A stretch of 64,000 nucleotides of DNA from Ceriagrion tenellum. Its lineage: Eukaryota > Arthropoda > Insecta > Odonata > Coenagrionidae. Under the pieces are notes generated by a model. That model saw nothing but the letters and a program-made list of their open reading frames with translations, did not search any database and was not told where the DNA came from. The translations under genes and the position numbers were made by a program. Below are positions 35,870 through 48,512 of this stretch, piece by piece (the stretch's first letter is position 1; each line of letters starts with the position of its first letter). Location: assembly GCA_963169105.1 (NCBI GenBank), contig OY720641.1, forward strand, positions 80,613,496 through 80,677,495, given 5' to 3'.

Positions 35870-36110
35870 GGACCCCAGAAGTCAAGGGGTCTAAGTGACA
35901 TTTAAAAAAATAAGTTAGGTACAGGAACGGGATGTGAAAATATAAATCTTTTAGGCGGTAAAGGGATCCAAGTGATTTTCTTGACAGGTGATGCTATCTA
36001 GGGTAATGCCTCTTAACGACTTAGTGGTGTGTACCAAACATTTTCAACTATGACTCAAGTTTTCTCAAAACAACGATTTTGTTACTTAGGCCCCTTGACT
36101 TCTGGGGTCC
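35870..36110. mobile_element. MITE with 30-bp terminal inverted repeats
   Basis: The left end, starting GGACCCCAGAAGTCAAGGGG (35870-35899), is inverted at the right end (36081-36110, plus strand ending CCCCTTGACTTCTGGGGTCC), with 28 of 30 positions matching. The 241-bp interior is AT-rich and non-coding. This fits a non-autonomous DNA transposon. No convincing target-site duplication is seen next to the ends, so the superfamily cannot be assigned. Confidence 0.8.
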
Positions 36111-38626
36111 TCAACTATGGTGATAATCGGTAGTAATATTTAGCACTTAGGTCCATCTGTCTGCAAATATTTTCCAAAAATACTGTCAGAGAACGCTGAA
36201 TAAGGCCAACGTCGTATGACTTTGACATCACTTTGTGTTAAACATCGCACAGTTGCCTTCAAAAATGTGATTCAACACCTTACAACGTTAAAACCAAGTT
36301 ACGTCACCACCATTTATTCCATTTATTATTTTTTAATTATTCTTTGGAGAGCAAAGAATTTGTAAAACCTAATTGTGAATTTCAATTTTTTCGATCTCGA
36401 ATGCCGACAATCTCTAAACTTCCGGGATTTTGTATTAAAAAGCGTAGTTCATTAAAATGTTTACCTGCTTGTGTGTTGTCGCAAGATTTCAAATGTATAT
36501 CCAAGGTAAGTTAGGAGGCGATTTTGAAGATTGATTTCCATTTATGGTCGTTCGGCGTTCCATGAAATATTTCGCAGCATTTCCTTTCCTAGAATTTCGC
36601 GCGTTCTTCGTTTCCCTTGGGACGTGGGCTGATTGTACATGTGAGCGTGTGTTTTGGAGTTTCAAATGTGGTCCATTTCTCCGCTGAAAGTTTCGAGATA
36701 TTTGACGAGTTTCGCCACCTTTCCGGAAACTTCTCCGCAATTATTGGTGACTTTGGTGAAGTTCTTTTTTTCGCGCTTGAAATGTTAATCTATTTTTTTG
36801 TCACTGTCTCGACTCCCGACGCCATTTTTAGTGCTGTAAAACTTTTGAAATTGCTTTCCGGCATTCATTCATTCATTCTCGTTCTCTAAGGCGCCTGTCT
36901 ATTTTTTTACATTCAGGAAACTGCCCTGCGAATGAAATGACGCGTTCCAATTCTATTGAAAACTCACGTCTCCTCCCTGCCGCTCTAGGTTACGTAATGA
37001 ATGTCACTCCAGTTAAAATATCCTCGAGCCAAATGAACATCTTGAGATCTATAGTCGTAAAAGTCTTCCAGTGCAATCCATTCTTTTTAGTATTAGTATT
37101 TAATTGAAATGAAGGTCGTATAAGTTAGGTTAAAAAAGAAAATACTATCTGATTCTGATTTTATTCATAAATTCACATTGTTATTGAAAGAAAAATTACT
37201 ACACAGAAAGTTACATTGTTATTTTAACATCAGTATCGAGAAAAATCAGTGGATGATCAATTAAAAGGAATGAACGATTATTCCAATAATCGATGTGCCT
37301 GCTGTAGGTACTATCATAATCATTGTTAGGGTAATCCACCAGTCAAGGTAGATTTCAATGGAAGTTGATTTTAGTACACTATCTACGAACACATGTTTTA
37401 TCTTCCTCTAAGAGTACGTCCTGCCTCTCTCTTCATCTCCTTCTTGAAACCTGTTCTCTTCTTTTCCAATCTCCACTTGCTCAATATTGTTCTCCGGTAT
37501 CTTACTCTCGTCACCTAATTTTTGTCTATAATACTTGTTCATTTTCCCTTCATGCCGTTAACCCAATCGCCAGCAGCCTGTTCTTGTACCTATTTTATTA
37601 AAGTCCATCGCCACATTCCACATTAATCTCCTTACCAGGAGGGCACCATTTCTTTTTCATTTGCAGCCAATACTTATGAACTCACTGTTCACGGCACAGT
37701 GCGGCCACTAAGCACACTCAGTGGCTGATCACTCGATTTAATTTATCGAGGAAAATACATGTCGAACGGTACTTGAACCGTTAATTTTATAAATCAATAA
37801 TTTTGAATTACCAGACGTGCTTCACAAGAACTCATTGCGGTGCAGTGAAAAATGAAATCTACCTTTATTATAGAGAAAACTCGTGTTTTTCTGGGCCCTT
37901 AATATATTTGTGAACTCGTTTCTATGGCAACGAAATATCAGATATGGGAACCTTTTTCGTACTGTTTCGTGTTAAATCACGGTCGCTTTCATATCAGCCG
38001 TCACGCTACGCGGACACGCAGACATTGGATTCGAAACATACGTATTTTGCCCGTATTTTTTTTCTCGATACTCCACAGGGAAGTTTTATTTTGCTTCAAA
38101 ACCTCCAAAAATCGTATCTTATACAAATTCTTATTTTATTCAAGTGTAATATCTATCAATCTACTGACGTAAATCAATACAAAGAGTAAAGATAAAATAC
38201 ATGCAAAATATGAGTATTACTTGAAAAAATGTTATTTTTGACATTTTTGGAGTTTAAATTGGTAATATAGAATATGATTATCCGTTGAACCAAAATGGAA
38301 ATGATAAGTGTGTATGATATAAATTGCTAATACCCTTTCCCACTTAAGAGATTTCACAAATCCTTCCATCATTGTCCATGGAAAATTATGTCGAGTGCTG
38401 TTGTTAATTATAATTGGTTAACTTTCCCTTAAGGTTAAGTTTTAAAAGTTTTTTTTTTTAATTTTTAGGGATTTTGCTAAAATGATTATTTCTTGGATTC
38501 AAACATTTCATCGGTGGAAATTGTAAATATTATTTTTCTATTAATTCTAAATTGTCTTTGACTAAAAAGTACGATGTCTATTTTGTCTCAGCCTCAGTTA
38601 GTGCCCAATTTTAGAGAAAAAAGTAA
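36111..38626. other. AT-rich stretch, no supported gene
   Basis: A more GC-balanced part lies at about 36490-36990 with frames on both strands (83 and 90 codons), neither recognisable. A B-box-like GGTTCAAGTACC occurs on the minus strand near 37770 without a matching A box. Confidence 0.35.
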
Positions 38627-38835
38627 GTATATTGAACGTTTAATTTTATAGGATTCCTTTATTCTTTGCCAATGATGTGCTGATCAACTTTTGACTCGAC
38701 TGATAAGCCCTTGGATTATTGTGTTTCATGCATGGCCGATGTATATTGAACGTTTAGTTTAATAGACTCCCTTTATTCTCAGCCAATTCTGTGCTCTCCA
38801 ATTTTTACTTGACGGATAAGTCCTTCGGAGGACCA
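38627..38835. repeat. 114-bp tandem duplication (second copy shorter)
   Basis: Unit 1 (38627-38740) and unit 2 (38741 to about 38835) both begin GTATATTGAACGTTTA. They share TTTATTCT, GCCAAT, GTGCT and GATAAG(C/T)CCTT in order, with several substitutions and one short gap. An old tandem duplication in AT-rich DNA. Confidence 0.75.
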
Positions 38836-41690
38836 GTCTCTTTTACAAATAAAGAAATGAAATTTGTTGAACTTTGAACCTTTATTTTGAGACTAATAGC
38901 CGAAGTTTCGTTCTGCCTCTCATAACCGTTGTAAAAAGATGGAGGAAAATCTAAATATCGCGCACGAAATCGAAATATATGTGGAAAATTGAAGTCTCGA
39001 AAAGTTTGGACGCAACTTTCTCGGCGAAAACTCCGCCTCCCAGCAGTCGAGGGAAGAGGATGAGAAAACTCGTGATGTGCCCTCTTTTTTTTACTGATGT
39101 CTCAAATAATCTCCATTTCTTATTTATTTCCCAATTTTCCACGCATTTTCCAATCCCGGGGCTCAACTTTTGAGCTTTCCTCCCACGGTCCTCTCCGGTG
39201 CTCGCCGTACGACAGTCATATCGGCGTACTCCGAGCGTCATTACTGCTGGGTGAATGGGAGAGGAGTTGAGTAGTGGAGGAATAAGACCTGCTGCCTTTC
39301 AGACCCAGGGCTTTTCGGCCGAAAAAAATATTCGATTTCGTAATCATATGGGTCATGTGGGTTCCATAATGCTTGCGCGTTAGAACGGAATATTCGGCGA
39401 ATATTGTACAAGAGGACGCAGAGCGCTCATCTAAAGGCTTCTGGTGTAGGTTATTTTTTTAACGGATGATATTTGATCTTGAGCCCACGGAGCCAGTTCA
39501 TGGAATGCTGTGCTATCTGAAATAACGGGAGTGGATGATAAACCAGACTGCACTTATAGTTTAAAAATTGAAAACTATTTAATAACTTTACAATTAGTAA
39601 TATCGAATAGCGAAGATTTCAATTGGTGAAAGGACATCATAATGTTCCGAAAGTCACTAACGTTTTGTCGATCATTACAATTTGTTTCGGTAATAAACGT
39701 CTACTGTACGAGGTATTTGCACATTTTTCACTACATCACCTAACTGTACAACGTAATTTAGTAAAAGCTTTGAGAAATTTTCCCATATAGTGAAAAACAT
39801 TAATATTACTAGCAATTGGAAATTAGACGCCCTTAGGATTAATGTAAAAAGTATATCTAATCTTGTTTAATATAACAACATTCTCTTTAGAGACATGTTG
39901 CGTAGATATAATGTTTTCATCTGCAAGTTAGATGTTATACCTCGTGCATGACGATTTTGTGATGTTTTGAAATCCTCAATTAAACATTAGTGTTCTTCCA
40001 TGGAATTATTGAAACGTTTGCATGCTTGGTATGCAAATTGAAGTAATAGCTACGGTCATGCTTTTGATGGGGACACGCAGTTAAAGCAAGTTCCAAGTAC
40101 CAACACATTATATGGCCCTGACGAGTGAGCAAGGACTTTTTTATAGAATGTATACTTAGTTTCTATTATCACCTAGCAAGGGATTCGGTAAGTTGGAAGA
40201 AATTTTGATTAGAGATTTTGAATGCTATAAATCAAGGTTAGGGTTGATTTAAGTTGGATTGAAAACAAATGTTTTTACATATTATTCCATAATTCTTACG
40301 GCTTCTTATTTTAAATTGCACTCTTCAACCTACTGCGACTATAATCATTGAAAATTTCTATTAATTACCTTACTCATTTATTAATTTCACAATTGGCGTA
40401 TATAGATTTTCTCCATGTTTTCAGAGATATTTACTTCAATTCTCTCTAGAGTGTAGCATTACTGTTATAGTTAGCTATATGTGATGATAAAAGTATCCCT
40501 GATCTCAGATTTGAGCCAAAATGATCAATGAATTGAAACGATCTTGACGGGTATGGATTTAATGCTCATGAAACGTTTGGTTTTTCTTGTCGTTCCGAAG
40601 GAAACTACTTATAAATGCTTCTTCTGTTGAAAATTCTCCATATTTATATGAAAAACTTTGTCATTTATTAAAAAAAGTCCCTTATTTTAGATATAATTTT
40701 AACTAGATGCACTTTTTTATTGGATTTCAAAGAATATTAGATTATTACAGAAGAAGATTAGAGCACTACTTTCGAGCTTCATATAGGTGAGTTTTTTTTA
40801 CGAGACTATCTGGAAACTAAGGACCGCATTGTGAAAATATAGGCGAGATAGACTCTTTATACAATATGAAATTTGGTAAAACATTCACTCCAAGATGTTT
40901 TCAATAAATATCAGCCTGTCATTTTATGTTTCAGATTCCAATCGAAGAAAGCTGACCAAAGTCTAGCAATAAAAAACTAAGAATTTGATTTTGATTTAGT
41001 TAAAAAGTTTTTCCCTGAAGACTCCTCTCCAACCCTTCCTTGTCCCTTTAACGTACCTCCAACTCGTAGGAATTAATTCATCAAATAAAATGGCTACTCG
41101 AAAATAAATGGTGCGACTGAAAAACCAAAGAATCTGGTATGGAGAAACGTTTGTTCATATGTAGACTTTGGGAATTTATAGGTAAAACACTTTTCCTTCA
41201 CCCTGTCGTGCCGTTTAGTCTCAAATATTCGCAGTAATGTGGACTGTGGCTACCTTGGTAATACGGCAAGCGAATATGTGAACAGCAATGACGAAATGTA
41301 TATTACCGTGCTGATCCAACACCAATTTCTGTAACTCAAAAGTAGTTCATCAAATCCACCTGTAATTAAATTCTTTCAGGAATAATGGGGATTATTCACA
41401 TGAGTTTAACAGGAATTGCCCCGCCAAATCGTATGAACTTGCATCTCATAAAATGAGGAAACTTTATTAACCGGACGGAACTTTTTTTGTACTGTACTTC
41501 CCCGTATATACATGAAGTGGACGCGAGAATTGAGTGGAAGGTACGGAAATACTGGATTTTTAAAGAATTTCTTGCAGTTTCCACGCCTCTAACCTTTCCA
41601 TGTCATACGTTCAACATACTTCCTTTCCTGAAATCGAAAGTCTGAAATCGAAAACGCGTCTTATATGAAAACGGGCACTAGAACTTTGGA
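38836..41690. other. AT-rich stretch, no supported gene
   Basis: A GC-richer island occurs at about 38950-39260 with a 96-codon minus-strand frame of no recognisable family. The remainder is AT-rich and featureless to me. Confidence 0.35.
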
Positions 41691-41730
41691 GGAAGGGACC
41701 GTAGAGGAAAAGAAATGTGGCGGTATTTTG

Positions 41731-42288
41731 TTAAAACGGAAGATGTGATAACTGAAGACTATAGCTAGAGGAAGAGATGGAGGAGAGAGATGGGGAAGAA
41801 TAGATGGAGAGATGAAGAAAGAATGAATAAAAAGGCGTCAAATGAGATATTTGAAGATGAGAGAAGGGATAGTGTTTTGCACTTGGGATCGTTGAAGAGA
41901 CGAGGTGGAATGCGGAATGGGGAAATCGATAAGGTTGGAGATATTTGTGGAAGTGTGTGCCTTCGCGAGAAATAGGGTTTAGGGTGAAGGGAGAGTGAGG
42001 ACGAAGGAAGAACGGCATGGTTCTGGGAGTAGTGTGTAGGAAGAGGTCTTTTCGGGTTGAGTTATAAGGGGTATGAGGGCTATTTCGTTGTGGGACGTGG
42101 TGAAGGGGCGGTTGTCGTTGATGAGGTTGACCGTCAGGGACGCGGGCATCTTCCGCTGAAGGTCCGACAGAAATGCGGAGAGCTGAGGAGACCAAGAATG
42201 TGTACGTAAAATTTGCGTTCGGGTGGTTATGGAAGGGGTAGCAAAGTGAAGGACGGAGGAAGCTTGCGAGGCTCGCGCAGTTTAGCAT
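41731..42288 (-). other. Open region in purine-rich block; possible decayed exon
   Basis: A 185-codon minus-strand frame spans the block, but a second minus-strand frame (about 42270 to 41979) is also open. That second frame has, over 42182-42084, markedly GC-ending codons, reading LSAFLSDLQRKMPASLTVNL and onward to ...HNE. The exon-like part follows a plausible acceptor (TTCTTGGTCTCCTCAG). No convincing donor is seen before the stop at 41979-41981. The plus strand of 41760-42000 is strongly purine-rich, which opens frames artificially. I recognise no family; a fragment of a real exon or retrocopy cannot be excluded. Confidence 0.2.
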
Positions 42289-42740
42289 TCATTTCTCTCG
42301 TTGCATTCCCGTGTATTTGTGGGGGTTGAATTTCCTTGGGAACCCTACTCCTAAATTATATTCAGCGGGTTTGGTCCGCGGCGATGATGGAGCATGATTC
42401 CGTTGCAACTTACTCCTCTCGGTTGCTTGTTTTCATGAAAACCGAGCCCTCAGCGTATACCAGAATAATCTGAATCACCGGAGCACGATGGTTAAAACTT
42501 AGCGCGTACTTTAAATTTGATTCTTCTGTGGGATAACGAGAGTGAAGATGTTAAAAGAAATAGCATGGAAAGATTGACAATAGAGATGATGGGAGACTAA
42601 AAAAATTAATTTCATTTATAGAACATTGTGTATGGCTTCTCATGTTTCACCTACCTTTTTTCCTTTTTAGTTTTAAAATATGCTTTGTTACATTGAAGCG
42701 TGTTGGTAAGTTGACTGCTGATTTGGGTAGCTCAAAAACA
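42289..42740. other. Mixed-composition stretch, no feature seen
   Basis: Nothing recognisable. Confidence 0.35.
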
Positions 42741-42744
42741 ATGG

Positions 42745-43165
42745 AAACACAAAGTGGACTATGACAAGTAAAGATTTAATTATGGCTAAGACCCAACTAC
42801 ACAGGCTTTTAGCTCAAATATTAAAAAAGGAGGGAAGGAGGATTAGGAAGGGGGAAATCACCGTCTGGTAAGAGCGTGCTGGTTGCTGGCGTCGGTCAGC
42901 GTCCTGAGGGAAGGAGTGGCGTCGGATCGTGGCTCGTCGAGTCTCCCGCCAGAGAACGCGCAACGGAGACTTCCCTCGCCCGGCTAAAAAAACGTCCTTA
43001 AATACTCAGGTAGCATTTAGCTCCCAAGTCCCTGGTTCTCTTTGACCACCGGTTCTTAGTGAACGCACGCGTGTCATGTCCGCGGGGGAACTCACCTCTC
43101 GCGATTGTAGTTTCAAGATCGAAGATCCCGAAGCGAGGTCCATCGATGAATGGACGGCTCAACGT
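42745..43165 (-). mobile_element. Solo-LTR-like block (minus strand)
   Basis: On the minus strand a TATA-type GAGTATTTAAGG (about 42996-43007) is followed by a GC-rich segment of about 150 nt. After that comes an AT-rich end with a polyadenylation-like ATTAAA (about 42775). The order resembles an LTR's U3-R-U5. The block is much more GC-rich and CpG-rich than the flanks and has no neighbouring polymerase sequence. Upstream of the TATA motif a donor-like GAG|GTGAGT occurs (near 43093), so a promoter with a short first exon is an alternative. Ends and target duplications are not resolved. Confidence 0.3.
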
Positions 43166-43942
43166 GTTTTTGTTGATAAATTCTGCATTTTATTTTCTTT
43201 TAAAATGATGTATTTTTATGTCAGTGATTTGTTTTAAGTAGTTAAACCATTTGCTCGACTTTTTCGACGACACTTATCTTGTATTGTTTCATTTTGGGCT
43301 TGAACTCCGTGATAGGTATATGTTTTCATATACTTAAGATAGTTTGTGTAATAGTTTTCTCTCGTGCAACAAAAAACCTATAATTACATTTCTCCATAAG
43401 TTTTTAATATTTGGCGTTGATTTATTTCAAAATTATTATCAATAACAGGTTTAATTTCAAGTTTAAATTAAATAATATGTGTAAAAACCTTCTGTTCTAT
43501 TCTGAATTATATGTCTATTCTGAATTGTGTTCCGAATTAACGTAGGTTTCAGTGTTAAATTAGCCCCAAGAAATCAGTTTGCGTAACGTCAAAAAATATA
43601 TCGATTGACAGTTTTCTTTTGTTTCTATAATTATTGCTGACTCCTTCATTTACTTTTGACCTAAAGCTATGAGTTGGAACAACGGTAAGCTTGGAGTTCG
43701 CTCACTATAACCCACCTGGTCTTTAGAAGCTTCCAGTAATATATTTAGAATGAATGACCTATGAACCCTACCAGGCATGTCAATTCCCTTGTTGGCCTTA
43801 AGCTTTTGATGGATCGATTGTGATAAAACCGCAGCCTTCTTCTTCCTGGAAACGTATCACATTAAATGCATTCAGTCGGAAAGTTGGCCCAAATTCTTCC
43901 AAATCCTTCGGCTTAAATTCACCCAAGGATTATTATCTCCAC

Positions 43943-43977
<35 letters not shown>

Positions 43978-46060
43978 CTTTTAACAAGTGGCGTTCTACT
44001 TGACAATCTCTGTGACTGGTTTAGCGGCTAAGAATTATCATTATTCTCTTCACACACCGGTGAACTAACATTATTTTATCTTCTCACGAAAAATCGGGCT
44101 CATTACATTATCACAGTTGGAAAGTGTGGGACTACAGTAAACGCATGTGCGTGCTACAGCGATTAAAATGAGAGGGAGGGGGTTATCTGGTGCTCAGATA
44201 AAGGGTTGGGTTCAAAACATTACGGGAAGCAAAACGAATAATCTTCAACATTTCTCGGAGTCCTCGCTTCTGGGCGTTTGAGGACATTGTAGTGGGATAA
44301 GGAGTGAAGGCCGGGAGATATGTCAACGATTAGTCAATAGGTGGAAATGTAAAGAAGCAGGAATGGTCTCAAATTCGAATTTGTACCAAGAAAAGAGTTA
44401 AGAGTTGGGAATAGGAGGATTAAAGCCTCTCTCATGTTACACCGCACGTCTGCAGTTTTGTTCTGAATTTTGTCATTTCGAGTACGTCTTGCCTAACCGT
44501 GTAAAAGTACTTCTTTTCATTAAGTTTTTTCTCAAACTCTGTCCTAAAATAGGTTCTTAGCACCGCAAAGATCGATATTTATTCCGTTGAGTGTTTTTGT
44601 GACTATTAGCAAATGAGAAGTGAAACCAGGGCTGTATCCACTTGCTCGCCCACCTAGCACCAACTTTTCCTTTCCTCAATATTCCAGGTATTTCTTGCTT
44701 TTATAATTCTCAGAATTTCTAACCGACAAGTGACCTTGAAGGGAAAATGAAACGCGATGTTTCTCATTTTAAGCGGATGATAATATTATATTTAGTTTTA
44801 GGTTGAAGAAGGATACTTGAGTTGATAATTACATTTCGTCACTCTGCGCAACAAAATAATTGAATCATAATGAATTCTCGGAAAATGGAGATTGGCTGAA
44901 AATTATTTTTTATTCCTTGCAATCCTTGACCTAGATTTTTTCGAGGATATGTTTTTTTAATATTTTAAATTCGCTACTTCATTAGCCTTGAGCTTGTTAT
45001 TCCTTGAGACGTTTTCCCCCTCACTATTTCTCTGTGTTGCTCCTGGCTGTTTTCGCAATTCATATAATTGGTTGGCTGACATCAAGGCATTTTTACTCCC
45101 CATATTTCATCAAGAGAATTGCCCGACCTCATAGCAATGCTAAGCATATCCACAGGCTAAATACAATACGTCCCTATATATTTTCTGAATTACTTCTTTT
45201 ACAAAAAGAATAGTGATCAATAACGTATTCCACTGTTCCAACCCAATTCTTAACATTGACTGCTAATTTTTTAGTGCAGTTATTAGTACTGCTTTACAAA
45301 ATGTCTCAGTACTTGCAAACAGCTTTATGCATTAACATAATTATCATCACATTTACTTTCAGCTAATACTTATTAATGCATATGAGAATGTAACAAAGAC
45401 ATCATTTGATGCTAGCATTGTTACAAACGAGAATGTGATTGTGAAGTGGTATCTCAGATTATATTTTGTTGTATGCTGCCTTTTTTAGAGACACTAACTA
45501 GCTTTAGAGACCTAAGGAAATTTAATAGTTACTTATGTAATTATTTACCAATTGGCATTCAACTTTGAATTTTTATTCGTTAAATATGGCCTCTGAATAT
45601 TTTTCGATTGTGTGCTTTTTTAAATCACAGCTAAGCAATCTTGAATTATTGAATGACACTTATAAAAATTATGGCTCTATGAGCTATCATGGGATGGTTT
45701 GAAAATGATTTAGATATCAAAATTAATTCGAGCACCTTTTGCCATGTTTTCGCGAGTGCAATGAGTTTAATTTAATTTTTACTGGTGGGTATTTATGTCA
45801 ATACATGGTTTTCCTTTCACACGGCCAGAAGGTTCTCTCGGTTCTCTCAACATTTAATGCTAAAAGAGTTAACCATAAAACCAATTCCGATCTCAAAAGC
45901 TTTTTATTTCTTCTTTGAGGTTATCTTTATTGTTAAAATAGAAGTATTTGTCGCTATATATCGTTGTTTCTATTTAGTCTTATTCCCGCCTTGAAGGACA
46001 GCTTTGGTTTCATGTATTTTATGTAAATTTTCAATAACTTTATCTCCTCTTAAATATTTA
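43166..46060. other. AT-rich stretch with (TA)16, no supported gene
   Basis: Apart from the TA tract (43945-43976), no feature recognised. Short frames at 45004-45213 and 45785-45994 have no support. Confidence 0.4.
43945..43976. repeat. (TA)16 microsatellite
   Basis: Uninterrupted TA tract of 32 nt. Confidence 0.95.
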
Positions 46061-46078
46061 GAAATTATGCGGGTTATT

Positions 46079-46308
46079 TCTCTTTTTCAATAATTTTTTA
46101 TTTGTATTTTGGACGATTCTGTTGGCCCATAAATCTCTGGAATACCAATAGGCTAAGCCTGTCATCAGGTTTTTCAGGGACCGGGCCGACAGAACTTGAC
46201 ATACATTCATTCCCTGGATGGTAAAAAATCCACATAGGCGGGACTTGAACACGTGACTCCAGGAATTGCAGTCGAGGACTCTACCCCTTCCTCAACAGGG
46301 GCCGGCTA
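46079..46308 (-). mobile_element. tRNA-derived SINE (minus strand)
   Basis: Read on the minus strand the element starts with a tRNA-like head: GCCGGCCCCTGTTGAGGAAG, then GGGTAGAGTCCTCGACTGC (D-arm and anticodon-arm region). A good B box follows (GTGTTCAAGTCCCGC, at about 46240-46254). A body of about 140 nt follows and it ends in an A-rich tail (AAATACAAATAAAAAATT). That is the standard RNA polymerase III SINE layout. AT-rich AATAAT words flank both ends and may be the target-site duplication. The A box is degenerate. The parent tRNA is not identified with certainty, and mobilisation would depend on a LINE partner. Confidence 0.7.
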
Positions 46309-46840
46309 GTAATAATAATTTAAATAATTAAATAATAATTTAAATGCAGCAGTTTCATTAAAGTTAACCTTCTTGCTTTTATGAATTATGGAAAATTTAA
46401 TCATTTTAGGTGTAAATGCAGAAACAAGAATATTTTCGGCATCAGTCATGTTATTACTACATGAATTGGGTGGAATGGCTGCCATTGATATACATACCTA
46501 TGCGTTTATTTATGAGTTTTTCACGAAAAATTACCTCGAAATATAAATTTTGATCTCGTTACACTTGCATTGAAGGCTCCTTAACTATGACTAGGTCCAT
46601 TTAATTCAATCGTTCTTCTAAAGTTGAAGTAATACCAGCACGTGTACCTCGAAATTCTATTGATTTTTTTTCAAATATCTCTGTATTAAGTAATGATTTC
46701 CGGGAGGAAAAATAGCGATCTCAATGCTGGAGTCCGATAATCAATCATTTTTTATGAAGTGGGTGGGTAGCTCGCTAGTTTGGCTCGTTTTATTACACGT
46801 TCATTTCAAGTCTTCTTTGCCACCTGTACTTTATCGTCGT
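46309..46840. other. AT-rich stretch, no feature seen
   Basis: Nothing recognisable. Confidence 0.4.
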
Positions 46841-47680
46841 TTACTCTCTCCACACGTTTTCCAAATGTCAAGATATATCTTTGCCCCACTACATCTCCCT
46901 CTCCATCCTCCCTCTCTCGGAAATTCTCAGCCTTCGGCCCTTCCTCCGGTTCCTCCGCCCCCAAACGTCCAACTCCACCACACCTCCCACTCACGGGGCT
47001 CTTTAGGTCTCTGCTTCCCCGCCGGCCACCGCACTTTTACCCGGAACCGGACCTCCTCCGCTCCTCCTACCACAGTGGCCTGCCCCTCGTTACTCCAGGA
47101 GAGTGAGGTAGAGGGCGGACCTTCTCAGAGGCCGTGAGAGGACGGCTTGATTTGTGGCCCTCGTAAGGACCCGGTTCTCGCATTGGGAATCGGTCGTGTG
47201 GGGGTAAGATAGCAAGAGAGAGGGATAGAGATTGGGGATAGTTCTGTTAGGATGCGGCCGATAGGTAGATGAGGTTTGGTTTGGTCTTCCTCATGAGGTG
47301 GTGGGAGAATTAGCGCTTAGCGTTGGAATAAGGGCTTGGCGAACTAGGGACGGTGTGGAAGACTGGCTTTCAGGGCGTTGGGGTTGCCGAGTTTAAAATG
47401 GTTCGGTCTGGATGAGGGAAGGAGGTGCGGCAGGAAGTACTTGGGCGGTCCCTGAGCCAGGGGCTTTAAAGGGTGTGAGGTGGGCCGGGGAATCAGGGAT
47501 GCGGCCACGAGGAGAAAACTGTTTTGGGAGAATAAAGACGAGAGATTCGGGGGATAGGGTGGGAGGAATGCTCGTGATGAATTGGGTGCGGAAAGCGTGT
47601 TGGCAGCCCAGACGTAATCTAAGTCCACCGCGTGGATGGGCGGGCGAAATGCAGAGTTATTCTCTAGAGCGCTTGTAAAT
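46841..47680. other. Pyrimidine-to-purine switch island
   Basis: The plus strand is C/T-rich to about 47095 and then G/A-rich to about 47650, all GC-rich. Overlapping frames (plus 137 and 108 codons, minus 94, plus 88) sit on the pyrimidine side of each half. Proline/serine-rich translations and multi-frame openness argue against a gene. Confidence 0.5.
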
Positions 47681-47894
47681 TATCCAATTTTCCCGTGAAC
47701 GGTGTTAATATTATTATTTAACCCTTTATTTGTAAGCTAAATGATTTATTTTTTACATTATGTGGATACAGTTGTATTTCTGTGAGATTATCTACTTTTA
47801 AAAGCATTTCAATAGCATCCGCGCAGCTGTTGAGGGATGGAAAAGAAAGTGAACCAAAGCTATGTTTTTTTCCAGGGAGGACAGGGAGAAAAAT

Positions 47895-48505
47895 GGTATT
47901 ATGACGATGAGTGGTGAGTTAATTGAACCTAAGGATGATTTTGTGTACTTTTTCGGGATATTTGCGAAGAGTGGAATAATGAATTAAGACGTGAAAAGAT
48001 CTTTGAGAAGAAGAAGAGAAGGAAATTCGTAGTTAAGCCGTGGAGAATATGAAGAAATGAGTACTCGTTTGGGGAAACGGAGATACCAATGCACAAAAGT
48101 GTTGCCCTCCCAACGTTTTTGTAGGGCTGCAAAGCCTCGTTACGTATGACTGAGTAGACAAGTACACAAATTGCTGTGTAAATGGGGTTCTTGAGATGTG
48201 CTTACGGAAATCGTCGGATGCATAGGGTTAAAAATAAGTGGGTCATGGAAGAATGTGAGTTACATACTACAGAAATGGAAAAAAAGTGTGCTTTGTTTGC
48301 TTTTCCATGTCGAGACAGTGAGTGAAAGTCGAATAATAAGAGAGATGTGCATGATAGTGGCGATAATAGTGAGAGAAAGAAAGGTAGGAAAAATCATCGG
48401 TGTAGTGTTCGAAGAGAACTCGAAGTGGAGGTAAATTAGGAGTCATTGTAGAGGTGAGAAGCGAAGCATGAGAGTAAAAAGACACGCTAAGAAGAAAATT
48501 AATTG
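47895..48505 (+). pseudogene. Non-LTR retrotransposon 3' part, family A, copy 2
   Basis: A decayed copy of the same element as at 13.1 kb, reaching slightly further 5'. Words in several frames include GELIEPKDDFVYFFGIFAKS, corresponding to the FxYLG region late in the reverse transcriptase. Then come LPTFL-stop-GCKAS (compare LPTLLYGS) and FLRCAYGNRRMHRVKNKWVM (compare LRSVCGKSRLDRVRNEWV), followed by a degenerate C-terminus. Stops and frameshifts make it inactive. It lies immediately beside, and in opposite orientation to, the family B copy, so the two 3' ends meet near 48510. Confidence 0.75.
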
Positions 48506-48512
48506 ATGGCAA

